A stretch of DNA of 64,000 bases from Candidatus Peribacteria bacterium (GCA_943358175.1 CALRGV010000004.1:43098-107097); one strand, 5' to 3'. Positions 17,324 to 26,412 are shown, counted from the first letter of the stretch. The notes: generated by a model from the sequence alone, not told the origin. Numbers and translations are program-made.

Positions 17324-17696
17324 GTTTCAGTTTATATCGATTAATTTTCTCCTGTAGTTTAAAATACGGTTCAAAGTCCAAATAAGATTTCATGGCGCTA
17401 ATTCTAATGGAGTCGAAATCTCTCTTCTTGCCGAATAAAAGCTTTCCTTCTTTGGCAATTTGTCCCAGTAAAAGCGGTCCGGCATCCCGTAAGAAAACCA
17501 AATCAACTTCTCTCTTGAACAAATTTTGCAGCTGATATCTCAACTCAAGCTCTTTCCTTAGCGTAAGTTTCGAAGAAGATAAAATCGCCAAATCAATGTC
17601 GCTATCTTTTTTAGCTCTGTTGTTTGCAACAGATCCAAATACAATAACCACTTTGAGATCATACTTTTTGGCTAAATCGTCAAGGACGTTTTTCAT
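17316..17696 (-). CDS. MntA-family nucleotidyltransferase antitoxin
   Basis: 126 residues. The minimal nucleotidyltransferase signature GSX10DXD is visible as GS(VANNRAKKDS)DID (about 20-35). A third acidic position is likely in REVDLVFL. It is the partner of the HepT gene just downstream and probably transfers AMP to it. Confidence 0.88.
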   Translation of the reverse strand: MKNVLDDLAKKYDLKVVIVFGSVANNRAKKDSDIDLAILSSSKLTLRKELELRYQLQNLFKREVDLVFLRDAGPLLLGQIAKEGKLLFGKKRDFDSIRISAMKSYLDFEPYFKLQEKINRYKLKHA

Positions 17697-17751
17697 GGTT
17701 CCATTGTATTACACTTCGCTAATAACGTCGAATCCTTTGAAACTTCCGGGA

Positions 17752-17791
17752 ATGGTTGATGGTTGACTATCAACTATCAATCATCAACCAT
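17752..17791. repeat. Inverted repeat upstream of uppP
   Basis: ATGGTTGATGGTTGA (17752-17766) pairs with TCAATCATCAACCAT (17777-17791), with one mismatch and a 10-bp loop. It lies between the divergent mntA and uppP genes and may be an operator or a small palindromic repeat. Confidence 0.6.
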
Positions 17792-17809
17792 GATAAGATA
17801 AAACTGCAG

Positions 17810-17838
17810 TTGACTATCTCGTTAAACTTAGCTGTACT
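17810..17838 (+). promoter_or_regulatory. Putative uppP promoter
   Basis: TTGACT (17810-17815), a 17-bp spacer and TGTACT (17833-17838). The -35 is strong and the -10 moderate. Confidence 0.4.
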
Positions 17839-17874
17839 GTTTCTATAAATATACAATTTTGTTAATTTATTAAA

Positions 17875-18687
17875 ATGACTTTTCTAGATGCTGCCATTCT
17901 GGGTGCTTTGCAGGGTGTTACTGAGTTTTTGCCTATTTCTTCGAGTGGACATCTGATTTTGGCGGAGAAATTTTTGAAATTGGATGTGGAGGGTTTGAAA
18001 ACTTTTGATGTGATGCTTAACTTGGGGACACTTTTGGCGGTGCTGATTTATTTTTGGAAGGAAGTGTCGGGGATGCTGGTGGCGCTGTGGAAATTTGTGA
18101 CGAGAAAATTGCCGGCGAATGATCCTTATGCAAAATTGATTGTATATCTGATTATTGGCACTATTCCGGCGGTGGTTCTCGGACTTTTTGGGGATACGAT
18201 TGACGCACATTTTAGAAATGCAAAATCGGTGACGGTGATGATGTTGGTGGTGGCGGGTGTATTTATCTTGGCGGAATTGTTCTACAAAAAGGTCGAGGTG
18301 AAAAAACGGGAAGTGGGCTCATGGAGACAAGCTTTGATAATTGGCATGGCCCAATCTCTGGCACTGATTCCGGGAATTTCCAGATCGGGATCTACTATTG
18401 TGGCGGGGCTTTTCCAGGGAATTGAAAGGGAAAGTGTTGCTAAATTTTCTTTCTTATTGAGCATACCGGTGATTGGCGGAGCACTGACTTTGACCGGTTT
18501 AAAAATATTTAAAGATGGGGCGGTGAACGTGGAAATTGGTCAATTACTAATAGGCTTTCTGACTTCTTTTATTTTTGGAATTTTGAGCGTTGCTTTCTTA
18601 ATGAAGTTTTTGAAAAAGCATTCGCTGGGTGTTTTCGCGGCGTACAGAATTATTTTTGCAATACTTCTTTTTAGTTATTTCCTCTAG
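17875..18687 (+). CDS. uppP: Undecaprenyl-diphosphatase
   Basis: 270 residues, polytopic. Both family motifs are present: LQGVTEFLPISSSGHL near the N-terminus and PGISRSGSTIVAGLF at about 165-180. It recycles undecaprenyl pyrophosphate to the lipid carrier used for peptidoglycan and surface polysaccharides. It precedes purP by 53 nt on the same strand. Confidence 0.97.
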   Translation: MTFLDAAILGALQGVTEFLPISSSGHLILAEKFLKLDVEGLKTFDVMLNLGTLLAVLIYFWKEVSGMLVALWKFVTRKLPANDPYAKLIVYLIIGTIPAVVLGLFGDTIDAHFRNAKSVTVMMLVVAGVFILAELFYKKVEVKKREVGSWRQALIIGMAQSLALIPGISRSGSTIVAGLFQGIERESVAKFSFLLSIPVIGGALTLTGLKIFKDGAVNVEIGQLLIGFLTSFIFGILSVAFLMKFLKKHSLGVFAAYRIIFAILLFSYFL

Positions 18688-18740
18688 ACATAGGCGGCTT
18701 ATGTTTTGTATGATGGCCAAAAGCACAACTTTTTCAATTT

Positions 18741-19766
18741 ATGGGAAACATCAAAGATTACAAAATAGCGACTCTCGGCAGCCACACCGCTTTGCAAATT
18801 CTCAAAGGCGCGAAGGATGAAGGTTTTCAGACTATTTGCATTTGTGAAAAAGGTCGTGACAGACCATACATAAGTTACGGAGTGGCCGACGAAATCATGT
18901 ATGTGGATTCGTTCAAAGACTTTTTCAAAATCGAAGAGGAGCTGATTAAAAAAAATGCGATTATTATTCCGCATGGATCTTTTGTGGCCTACATAGGCGC
19001 GGATAAAGTTCCAAGCATTAAAGCGATGCACTATGGCGCGAAAGGAATTCTCGAATGGGAATCAAACCGCAACAAGGAAAGAATATGGCTTGATGATGCG
19101 AAAATAAAGATGCCAGCATTACTAAAGAGTCCGGAAGAAATTGATAGGCCGGTGATTATCAAATTTCATGGAGCTTCAGGCGGAAAAGGCTATTTCCTGG
19201 CCAACAGTCCGGCGGAATTTTACGAACGTTTCAAAATTTACGAAGGCAAGGCGGATCACAATGATTACGTAATTCAGGAATATATTGTCGGAGTACCGGT
19301 TTATACGCACTATTTTTACAGCAAATTGACCGGCGAGCTGGAAGTAATGGGCTTTGATAAACGTTATGAATCAAATGCGGATTCCATTGGCCGTATCGCC
19401 GCAAAAGATCAGGTGGATGCAGATATTCGCACGACTTATACTATTACTGGAAACGTGCCTTTGGTGGTGCGCGAATCGATTTTACCTCAAATTTTCGAGA
19501 TGGGAGACAGGGTGGTGGAATCTTCGAAAAAATTTACGGAGGGTGGGCTTTTTGGGCCGTTCTGTCTGGAAGGAATTATTGATCCGGAATTGAATTATTA
19601 TATTTTTGAAATTTCTGCGAGAATTGTGGCGGGGACGAATCCTTACGTGAATGGTTCTCCATATACTTGGCTGAGATATAACGAACCGATGAGCACGGGA
19701 CGCAGATTGGCGCGGGATATAAAAATGGCGATAGAGGGTGATAAACTCGATAAGGTGCTGGGGTAG
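18741..19766 (+). CDS. purP: PurP-type formate-dependent FAICAR synthetase (ATP-grasp), canonical copy
   Basis: 341 residues. The N-terminal domain has ATLGSHTALQILKGAKDEGF and CEKGRDRPY. The ATP-grasp part has VIIKFHGASGGKGYF and VIQEYIVGVPVYTHYFYS. The C-terminus has EISARIVAGTNPYVNGSPYTW and YNEPMSTGRRLARDI. In archaea PurP makes FAICAR from AICAR, formate and ATP, a folate-free step. Finding it in a bacterium that also has full-length PurH is unusual. A terminator (19827-19875) follows. Confidence 0.85.
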   Translation: MGNIKDYKIATLGSHTALQILKGAKDEGFQTICICEKGRDRPYISYGVADEIMYVDSFKDFFKIEEELIKKNAIIIPHGSFVAYIGADKVPSIKAMHYGAKGILEWESNRNKERIWLDDAKIKMPALLKSPEEIDRPVIIKFHGASGGKGYFLANSPAEFYERFKIYEGKADHNDYVIQEYIVGVPVYTHYFYSKLTGELEVMGFDKRYESNADSIGRIAAKDQVDADIRTTYTITGNVPLVVRESILPQIFEMGDRVVESSKKFTEGGLFGPFCLEGIIDPELNYYIFEISARIVAGTNPYVNGSPYTWLRYNEPMSTGRRLARDIKMAIEGDKLDKVLG

Positions 19767-19826
19767 TGGCTTTTAAAATCTATTGTAATATTGCTTAATT
19801 CAATGTAGATTCAGAGTAATCACGAC

Positions 19827-19875
19827 GAGAGGAGGTTCATAAGGTTTTGTCCTTATGCAATTGCCTCTCATTTTT
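19827..19875 (+). terminator. Terminator downstream of purP
   Basis: Nested stem GAGAGG/CCTCTC (19827-19832, 19864-19869) and CATAAGG/CCTTATG (19838-19844, 19851-19857), then ATTTTTG. It overlaps the last codons of the convergent NYN gene. Confidence 0.7.
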
Positions 19876-20379
19876 GTATTCCAATTTATTCTTTAAATTG
19901 TTCATGAAGTCAATTTTGCCGGCAGCCACTGATTTTAGCAGTGCAGAATATTTATGAACATTCGGAATTAGTAGTTTCAAAAATTTTTCTTTACTATTTA
20001 AATACTCAAGAAGGCAATAAAAATCACCATCCCCAGTTATGATTACAGCCTGATCAAAATTTGGATATTCAATCATGGTATGCAAAACTAATTCAGCATC
20101 TATATTCCCCTTAATTTTTCCAGTTCTACTTCTTAAAATTGGCTTGAAAATCAACTTGTAACCGATTTGACTTAAAAAATCATACATTGATTTGTTTTCC
20201 TTCAAGTAACCAAGGAATAAATACGCCTCAGTGATCTTATATTTATCTTTCAAATATATTCTGAATTTTTTAAAATCCAACTTCCATCCGGAGTCCAAAA
20301 TGGCCAAATTTAAGTTTTGGCTGTCAATAAAGGCAAAATGATTACTTTTCTCCATATTATTTGTATTAAAAATAAACAA
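19837..20379 (-). CDS. NYN-domain (LabA/DUF88-like) putative ribonuclease
   Basis: 180 residues. A PIN-like NYN fold is shown by FIDSQNLNLAI near the N-terminus, the GNIDAELVLHTM acidic segment in the middle and VIITGDGDFYCLLEYL towards the C-terminus (conserved Asp residues). These proteins are predicted metal-dependent RNases. It lies between the two purP genes on the opposite strand. No partner gene is evident. Confidence 0.88.
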   Translation of the reverse strand: MFIFNTNNMEKSNHFAFIDSQNLNLAILDSGWKLDFKKFRIYLKDKYKITEAYLFLGYLKENKSMYDFLSQIGYKLIFKPILRSRTGKIKGNIDAELVLHTMIEYPNFDQAVIITGDGDFYCLLEYLNSKEKFLKLLIPNVHKYSALLKSVAAGKIDFMNNLKNKLEYKNERQLHKDKTL

Positions 20380-20501
20380 TAAAGAACAAACTTAAAATTT
20401 TTCTAAATTAATTACGGATAGACTTGCGCGAATCTAGAAAATGTTTTGTTCACTTCTGCCCGGGCAGATCCCTCGTGACAACACGCCTTAATGAGGATTG
20501 C

Positions 20502-20565
20502 AGTTTCCCAGGAATGCGTTTTATTCTAGAATTAGGACGTTTTTTAGTCTCATTACTGAAATAAA
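20502..20565 (-). repeat. Dispersed repeat D, copy 3, in a gene-free stretch (20380-20752)
   Basis: Read on the minus strand this matches the repeats at 13781-13849 and 41498-41545 (ATGAGACTAAAAAACGTCC, TTCTAGAATAAAA, TCCTGGGAA). The surrounding gap also holds a perfect 14-bp palindrome TCTGCCCGGGCAGA (20455-20468) and a small hairpin GGCTTAAGCAAGCC (20658-20671). No ORF is supported in the gap. Confidence 0.7.
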
Positions 20566-20703
20566 CTGCCGTTTCGTTATAAAATCATTTGTGAGATTTT
20601 TTATGATTGAGATGGTTACAGATGCTATACAGCCAGGGACTTTTTAGCTCCCCTATTGGCTTAAGCAAGCCGTTTCTATTTTAATTCATGCTCGACAAAG
20701 TTG

Positions 20704-20732
20704 TTGGAAAATTTCCGGCTTTGCTATATAAT
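20704..20732 (+). promoter_or_regulatory. Strong promoter of the second purP operon
   Basis: TTGGAA (20704-20709), a 17-bp spacer and a perfect TATAAT (20727-20732), 20 bp before the start codon. It probably drives purP-like, the nucleotidyltransferase and the GT2 gene. Confidence 0.75.
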
Positions 20733-20752
20733 GGGCGCATTAAACTATTCCC

Positions 20753-21886
20753 ATGAATCTAAAAGACGTTCTAAAAAAGTACGATAAGAAAAAAATCACC
20801 ATCGGTGTGCTGGGTGGTCACAGCGCCTTAGATGTGTGTCATGGAGCCACTAAATATGGTTTTGATACGGTGGTAGTGTGTCAGAAAGGGCGCGAAAAAA
20901 CTTATGAAAAATATTATCGTAGAAGAAGTGATGGGATGGGTGGGGAAAAAGGTAGCGTGGGAAATATCATTCTAGTAGATAAATTTTCAGATATCGTAAA
21001 GCCTAGCGTGCAGAATGAATTGCGCGCTTTAAACACAGTCTTTATTCACAACAGATATTTCTGGGTTTATTGCGATTTTGCGAAGATTGAAAAAGATTTC
21101 AAAGTACCTATTTTTGGCTTAAGAGAGGGTGTAAAACTGGAAGAACGCGATCATCCGAATAACCAGTATGTGCTTTTAAAGAAGGCCGGGATTCGCATTC
21201 CAAAGATTTTTAAGTCTGCAAAAGAAATTGATCGTTTGGTAATTATAAAAGTGAATGAGGCGGAACGGAGATACGAGAGAGCTTTCTTTTTTGCTAATAG
21301 CGAGAAAACATATAAAGAAGAGGGCGCAAAGAGAGTTAAATCCGGTTTGATTCGTGAAGCCGATTTAAAAAAAGCGGTGATCGAAGAATATATCGTGGGC
21401 GCTCATATTAATTTAAATTATTTCTATTCCGCTTTGACTGACGAAGTTGAATTGATGGGAACTGATACGCGTAGGCAGACGAACTTGGATGGATTTTTGA
21501 GGCTGACAGCAAAGGAACAACTCGAATTAATTGCCGGAGGATTCAGCCCAAAGATGATTGAGACAGGCCATTATGCCGTCACAATGAAAGAATCTTTGGT
21601 GGAAAAAGCTTTAGCCTTGGGCGAGAAATTCGTGAAGACGATGAAAAAGGAAGTGGCGCCAGGAATCATTGGACCATTTGCTTTGCAAGGAGCGGTGGTG
21701 GCGGAAGATGGCAAAGAAGATTTCATAATCTTTGATGTGAGCATGAGAATTCCCGGATCACCAGGGACAAAATTCACTCCATACTCAGGCTATTTATATG
21801 GCGAATCCATGAGCTATGGCGAAAGAATTGCGATGGAAATAGAAATGGCGATTGAAGAAAATAAATTAGGAGATATTTTGACTTAA
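20753..21886 (+). CDS. PurP-like ATP-grasp protein, divergent paralogue
   Basis: 377 residues. It shares the PurP plan: LGGHSALDVCHGATKYGF and CQKGREKTY at the N-terminus, AVIEEYIVGAHINLNYFYS in the ATP-grasp part, and YGESMSYGERIAMEIEMAI at the end. The strongly conserved PurP sequence around NxYxNGSPY is changed to PGSPGTKFTPYSGYL, and an extra basic stretch follows the first motif, so its substrate may differ from AICAR. It heads an operon with a sugar nucleotidyltransferase and a glycosyltransferase. Either a second FAICAR synthetase or a relative acting in another pathway. Confidence 0.75.
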   Translation: MNLKDVLKKYDKKKITIGVLGGHSALDVCHGATKYGFDTVVVCQKGREKTYEKYYRRRSDGMGGEKGSVGNIILVDKFSDIVKPSVQNELRALNTVFIHNRYFWVYCDFAKIEKDFKVPIFGLREGVKLEERDHPNNQYVLLKKAGIRIPKIFKSAKEIDRLVIIKVNEAERRYERAFFFANSEKTYKEEGAKRVKSGLIREADLKKAVIEEYIVGAHINLNYFYSALTDEVELMGTDTRRQTNLDGFLRLTAKEQLELIAGGFSPKMIETGHYAVTMKESLVEKALALGEKFVKTMKKEVAPGIIGPFALQGAVVAEDGKEDFIIFDVSMRIPGSPGTKFTPYSGYLYGESMSYGERIAMEIEMAIEENKLGDILT

Positions 21887-21942
21887 TTGTAGCCTGAAGT
21901 TATTAGCTTCACTTATTTGAGATTTCCATATAGATTGTATGT

Positions 21943-23259
21943 ATGAAAGTGCTAATGCTGGCTGCCGGACGCAGTAAAAGGATGAAACCGATTGAGGATA
22001 AAAATTTCCTAAGTTTTCTGGGAAAGCCTTTGATTGTGCATCAATTAGAAATACTGAAAAAGGCCGGAATTAATGAAGTGATTTTAGTGGGCGGAAAACA
22101 TAATTTGGAAAAGATATCTGCGATGGCCGGGAGTTTGAAAATGAAAATAGTGGTGCGCGAGCAAAAAAACCTGGAATTGGGAATGTGTGGAGCGATTTTG
22201 GCAGCGAAGGATTTGCTGAGTGGCGAGGCGGTGATGGTTCTAAGCAGTAATGATGTGGTGGAGGTAAAGGCGTTTAAAGCTGTGATGAAGGCGGCCGCGT
22301 CAAAGGTCGGGCAGGCGGAAAGTTTTATTCTTGGCAAAAAAGTTACTACTTATTTCCCCGGCGGCTATTTGGAAACCGATAAAACCGGTTATATTAAAAA
22401 TATTGTGGAAAAACCAGAACCAGGCACCGAGCCAAGTGATCTCGTAAATCTGGTTGTGCATATTCATAAGGATGCCGACAAGCTCGTGAAATATCTAGAA
22501 AAAGCAGATAGCAAAAAAGACGATCTCTATGAGCAGGCTTTGAGCCGCATGATGAAAGATGGAGTGAAAATGCTGGCGGTGGAATACGATGGCTTCTGGC
22601 AGCCGCTGAAGTTTCCTTGGCATGTGCATAATGTTTTCAAATATCTATTTAGCCAGGCCGAGAAAAAGATTGCGAAGTCAGCACAAATTGCAAAAAGGGC
22701 TATCGTGAATGGAGAAGTGATTATTGGCGAGAACGTAAAAGTGTTTGATGGGGCTGTGATCAATGGACCATGTTATATCGGCGATGACAGCGTTGTTGCC
22801 ACAAATGCGCTGGTACGCGACAGTAATGTGGGCAAGAATTGCGTCATTGGCTTTAGTACTGAAGTGGCGAGGAGCGTGCTGGGTGACGAAGTTTGGACTC
22901 ATTCCAATTATATAGGCGATAGCGTGATTGGAAATAACGTGTCTTTTGGCGCCGGAACTGTGACTGGAAATTTGAGACTGGATGAAAAAAACGTGCAAGT
23001 TTATTACGACGGCAAAAAAATTGACGCACATACAAATAAATTTGGCGCGGTGATTGGTGATAACGTGAGAGTGGGCGTAAATACCAGCCTGATGCCGGGA
23101 GTCAGGATTGGTGGAGGTAGCTTTATCGGTGCGGGAATTGTGGTGCCGGAAGATGTGTCTGAAAATAGTTTTGTGCGTGGTGAATGGAAATTAAAAGTTT
23201 CGGAAAATCGTGAGAATATAGGTGGGATGGATAGAGGGGATTTCAAAAATAAATTATAA
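21943..23259 (+). CDS. GlmU-like sugar nucleotidyltransferase with left-handed beta-helix
   Basis: 438 residues. The N-terminal nucleotidyltransferase domain (1-230) starts MLAAGRSKRMKPI with the pyrophosphorylase loop, then FLGKPLIVHQLEIL. The C-terminal part (about 245-420) is made of hexapeptide repeats (VNGEVIIGENVKVFDGAVINGP, IGDNVRVGVNTSLMPGVRIGG). It probably makes an NDP-sugar; an acetyltransferase activity is possible but not shown by a specific motif. It precedes a GT2 gene by 6 nt. Confidence 0.85.
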   Translation: MKVLMLAAGRSKRMKPIEDKNFLSFLGKPLIVHQLEILKKAGINEVILVGGKHNLEKISAMAGSLKMKIVVREQKNLELGMCGAILAAKDLLSGEAVMVLSSNDVVEVKAFKAVMKAAASKVGQAESFILGKKVTTYFPGGYLETDKTGYIKNIVEKPEPGTEPSDLVNLVVHIHKDADKLVKYLEKADSKKDDLYEQALSRMMKDGVKMLAVEYDGFWQPLKFPWHVHNVFKYLFSQAEKKIAKSAQIAKRAIVNGEVIIGENVKVFDGAVINGPCYIGDDSVVATNALVRDSNVGKNCVIGFSTEVARSVLGDEVWTHSNYIGDSVIGNNVSFGAGTVTGNLRLDEKNVQVYYDGKKIDAHTNKFGAVIGDNVRVGVNTSLMPGVRIGGGSFIGAGIVVPEDVSENSFVRGEWKLKVSENRENIGGMDRGDFKNKL

Positions 23260-23265
23260 AAAAAC

Positions 23266-24057
23266 ATGAAACTTTCGATAACAATCGTCAATTATAATCA
23301 GAAATATTTCCCAAAACTTTGCGTAGAGGCTTTGAGAAAGAGCAAAACCGATTTTGAATTTGAAATTATAATTTGTGATAACAACTCTACCGACGAGAGC
23401 CTGGCATATCTAAAAATGGTGGCGGGAAAGGGAGAAATTAAATTAGTGGAACCAGGTAAAAATCTGGGCTATGGTAGCGGTCATAATTTCGCAGCACGAG
23501 AAGCTAAAGGGAAATATATTTTGATTTTAAATACCGACATCACGGTCGAACACGACACCTTGCAGAAATTGGTGGATTACCTTGAGCAGCATCATGATGT
23601 TGGCATGGTGGGGCCGAAATTGATGTATCACAATGGTACGGTGCAGCAATCTTGCAGGAGGAATGCCGGCCTTTTTGATCTTTTTATTAAACGCACTTTC
23701 CTGAAAAGAATTTGGCCCTTCAAGTCTCGTTATCAGCAATATATTATGGAGGATTTTAATCATGCCAGCACGCAGAATGTGGATCTAATTACCGGCGCAT
23801 TTATGGTGATGCCAAAGAAATTATTCGATGATATTCGCGGTTTTGACGAGAGATATTTTCTCTTTATGGAGGACTTTGATTTATGTCGAAAAACTCACGA
23901 AGCGGGCTATAAAGTGGTTTATTATCCTGAAGCCGTGGCGACGCATTACCACAAAAGATTGAGCGAGGGTTCGTTCTTCAAGCTTTTGTTCAACAAAATC
24001 TCCTGGTGGCATTTGGCCAGCGCTATTAAGTATCACTGGAAGTGGAGGGGGAGATAG
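23266..24057 (+). CDS. GT2-family glycosyltransferase
   Basis: 263 residues. The GT-A fold is shown by LSITIVNYNQK, ICDNNSTDESL, LILNTDITVE (DXD-like) and GAFMVMPKKLFDDIRGFDERYFLFMEDFDLCRK. It resembles rhamnosyltransferase-type enzymes of surface polysaccharide synthesis. Third gene of the purP-like operon. A GCCTGCC/GGCAGGC hairpin (24063-24080) follows. Confidence 0.92.
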   Translation: MKLSITIVNYNQKYFPKLCVEALRKSKTDFEFEIIICDNNSTDESLAYLKMVAGKGEIKLVEPGKNLGYGSGHNFAAREAKGKYILILNTDITVEHDTLQKLVDYLEQHHDVGMVGPKLMYHNGTVQQSCRRNAGLFDLFIKRTFLKRIWPFKSRYQQYIMEDFNHASTQNVDLITGAFMVMPKKLFDDIRGFDERYFLFMEDFDLCRKTHEAGYKVVYYPEAVATHYHKRLSEGSFFKLLFNKISWWHLASAIKYHWKWRGR

Positions 24058-24081
24058 GCTTCCTGCCTACGGCAGGCAGGC

Positions 24082-24684
24082 CTAGGAAATTCTGTGATCT
24101 TGAGAGTTGCGAGCAATTTCCTTAATTACTTCAGGGTACCATTTTTTCTCAAGGGCCTGCACTTTTTCTTTGAGGGCTTCGGCTGTGTCCGCTGTGTCTA
24201 CCGGACAAGTTTTTTGGAGAATTATTTTGCCGGTATCGACGCCTTCATCGACGTAATGAATGGTCATCCCAGTTTCTTTTTCGTGAGCGGCAATGACGGC
24301 TTCGTGGACGTTTGAGCCGAAGAATTGTGGGCCGCAGAATTTTGGAATGAGGGCTGGATGAACGTTGATGATTTTGTTGGGGAATTTTTTGATGAATGGC
24401 GAGCTGAGAATACGCATGTAGCCGACGAGGACTATGAGGTCGATATTCTCGGCGGCGAGGGCGGCGGCCATTTCTTGATCGAATTCTTCGCGGGATTTAT
24501 TTTTTGGATTGATGAAAATTGTATTGTAGCCCTGTTCCTTGGCGCGTTGAAGGGCGTAGCAATTTTCTTTATTGCTTGCGACTAGAGCGAGCTCGATGCC
24601 TGGCATTTTTCCAGCCTTCATTTCATCAATTATGGCTTGAAGATCGGTACCGTTGGTGGAGGCTAAGACGGCGATTTTGAACAT
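24082..24684 (-). CDS. purN: Phosphoribosylglycinamide formyltransferase
   Basis: 200 residues, the usual length. It has ASTNGTDLQAIID, GYMRILSSPF, the catalytic INVHPALIPKF (Asn and His) and HYVDEGVDTGKII (Asp). It formylates GAR with 10-formyl-tetrahydrofolate, the third step of purine synthesis. The glycine-rich start reads STNGTD where SGxGSN is usual. It converges on the GT2 gene. Confidence 0.94.
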   Translation of the reverse strand: MFKIAVLASTNGTDLQAIIDEMKAGKMPGIELALVASNKENCYALQRAKEQGYNTIFINPKNKSREEFDQEMAAALAAENIDLIVLVGYMRILSSPFIKKFPNKIINVHPALIPKFCGPQFFGSNVHEAVIAAHEKETGMTIHYVDEGVDTGKIILQKTCPVDTADTAEALKEKVQALEKKWYPEVIKEIARNSQDHRIS

Positions 24685-24720
24685 GTTTTTATTATATTGA
24701 AAATTTCGAAGAATTGCATC

Positions 24721-24759
24721 TTGACTTTTTGCCGTTAGTTACGTATTATTGTTACGTAA
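24721..24759 (+). promoter_or_regulatory. Promoter and likely operator of the VapBC module
   Basis: TTGACT (24721-24726), exactly 17 bp, then TATTAT (24744-24749). The -10 is bracketed by TTACGTA (24739-24745) and TTACGTAA (24752-24759), likely sites for the antitoxin complex. Confidence 0.7.
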
Positions 24760-24772
24760 GTAATTAATACAT

Positions 24773-25051
24773 ATGGCTCGTATAAAACAGATTGATTTCA
24801 GAAGAGTTACTATTTCCCTTCCATCTGCTACCGTGGATAAGCTAAAAATTAATAAAAATAAAGGTGAAGTAAGCCAATATATTAATGATTTAATCGAAGA
24901 AGATATGGCCTCAACAAACGAAAAACAGGAAACTACGGAAGAATTTATTGAATCTTCAAGAAAATTTCGTGAAGAGAATGAAGCTTTTATTAAAGATAAG
25001 AGGAGTAGTTTGGAAATATTAAGAGAAATACGTTACCATGGAAAATATTAA
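24773..25051 (+). CDS. VapB-type antitoxin, ribbon-helix-helix-like
   Basis: 92 residues. The N-terminal 50 residues (RRVTISLPSATVDKLK then a KGEVSQYINDLIEEDM helix) look like a ribbon-helix-helix DNA-binding fold; the rest is charged and probably wraps the toxin. It overlaps the downstream PIN gene by 14 nt. Autorepression is likely given the operator-like repeats in its promoter. Confidence 0.82.
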   Translation: MARIKQIDFRRVTISLPSATVDKLKINKNKGEVSQYINDLIEEDMASTNEKQETTEEFIESSRKFREENEAFIKDKRSSLEILREIRYHGKY

Positions 25052-25493
25052 ATTATCAGCTCGAGCAAAAAAACTAATACACACTGTAATAATCGTGGAC
25101 ACATCAGTGTTAATTAAAAATTTCATTAAAGAAGAAGATAGCGATTTCGTTGACGAATTGATAAGCCTCCATCAAAGAAAGGAACTAACATTATTATCAA
25201 CTCCACTTTTACAGTTTGAATTTTTCAACGTGCTATCTAATAAATTTAAAGATAAAGCAAGAGTACGACAGTCCCTAAAAAGGTTTTTAAGCTTCGGTAT
25301 TGGAATAATTGATGCAAAATATGGCTATCTGGAAAAAGCCATTGAAAACGCTTGCGAGGCCCGGGTTTCTTACTACGACAGCTCCTATCATGCTCTGGCA
25401 AAGGATATGGATGGCGTTTTTCTAACTGCTGATAAAAAATATTTTGATATAACTGAAAATCAAGGAAATATCTTGCTACTATCAAACCCTTGA
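25038..25493 (+). CDS. VapC-type PIN-domain toxin
   Basis: 151 residues with PIN motifs: IIVDTSVLIKNF (first Asp), a central acidic FEFFNVL, and YYDSSYHALAKDMDGVFLTADKKYF (later Asp residues). PIN toxins are magnesium-dependent RNases. It follows the antitoxin gene with a 14-nt overlap and ends 3 bp from the convergent sdaAA stop. Confidence 0.9.
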   Translation: MENIKLSARAKKLIHTVIIVDTSVLIKNFIKEEDSDFVDELISLHQRKELTLLSTPLLQFEFFNVLSNKFKDKARVRQSLKRFLSFGIGIIDAKYGYLEKAIENACEARVSYYDSSYHALAKDMDGVFLTADKKYFDITENQGNILLLSNP

Positions 25494-25496
25494 TCT

Positions 25497-26402
25497 CTAC
25501 AAATCCATCGGCGTAATTTTCATACCCAGTTTTCGCTTAATCATGTTGCCGGTTTTGGTGACGGCTAGGCCGCCTAGAGCTGTTTCACGGAGCTTTGGAG
25601 ACATGATTTTGGCGATGTTTTTCATGGCCAGCACCACTTCATCAAATGGAATAAAACTTTTTACACCTGCAATAGACAGATCAGATGCGCCAATAGCAAC
25701 CATGCAGCCCAAAGCATTGCGCTTGATGCACGGTACTTCTACGAGACCACCAAGCGGATCACAAGCGAGACCCAAATAGCTTTTCAGGGCCATGGCAGAA
25801 GAGTGAAAACACTGTTCAGGTGTACCACCACGCATTTCGGTAAGGCCGGCGGCAGCCATAGCTACTCCTGCACCGACTTCGGCCTGGCAACCACCTTTGG
25901 CGGCGGACAAAGTAGCCCCTTCAGCAATAATGAGACCAACGGCAGAAGCACAAAACATTCCATTCAAAAGTTTCCTTTTTCCGGCTTTGAAATGTTCAGC
26001 CGAACTGAACAAAACGCCCGGTACAACACCTGCTCCTCCAGCAGTGGGGAAAGCCACAATTCTGCCCATACAGGCATTCTGTTCACCCACAGCTACGGCG
26101 TAGGCCATAGCCCTGACCGTGACCTTGTTTCCCATCATATCGGCGGTATTTCCTAGGGCTTTGTAAATCTTGTAGGCGTCTCCCCCAACCATACCCATCT
26201 TGGACTTCTGGGTTGAATGAATCCCCTTTTTTACCGCTTCATACATAACGTCTCTGGTTTGCTTCATTTTATTGCGAACGGCGGGCATGCTTTTTCCGGA
26301 TCTTTCGGCCTCATAACGCTTGGCAATTTCGCCAATCGAAAGCTTGTGCTTGCGGCAGAGGTGGATGATGTCTTCGGCGGTGTGAAATTCGTAGATATTC
26401 AT
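25497..26402 (-). CDS. sdaAA: L-serine dehydratase, iron-sulfur dependent, alpha subunit
   Basis: 301 residues. Conserved features include GKSMPAVRNKM, AFPTAGGAGVVPGVL and cysteines in FCASAVG, GCQAEVGAG and ACDPLGGLVEVPCIKRN, which supply the 4Fe-4S cluster. With the beta subunit it deaminates serine to pyruvate. The beta gene lies upstream, with a 57-bp gap that contains two perfect hairpins. Confidence 0.95.
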   Translation of the reverse strand: MNIYEFHTAEDIIHLCRKHKLSIGEIAKRYEAERSGKSMPAVRNKMKQTRDVMYEAVKKGIHSTQKSKMGMVGGDAYKIYKALGNTADMMGNKVTVRAMAYAVAVGEQNACMGRIVAFPTAGGAGVVPGVLFSSAEHFKAGKRKLLNGMFCASAVGLIIAEGATLSAAKGGCQAEVGAGVAMAAAGLTEMRGGTPEQCFHSSAMALKSYLGLACDPLGGLVEVPCIKRNALGCMVAIGASDLSIAGVKSFIPFDEVVLAMKNIAKIMSPKLRETALGGLAVTKTGNMIKRKLGMKITPMDL

Positions 26403-26412
26403 GTGGTGTGGT

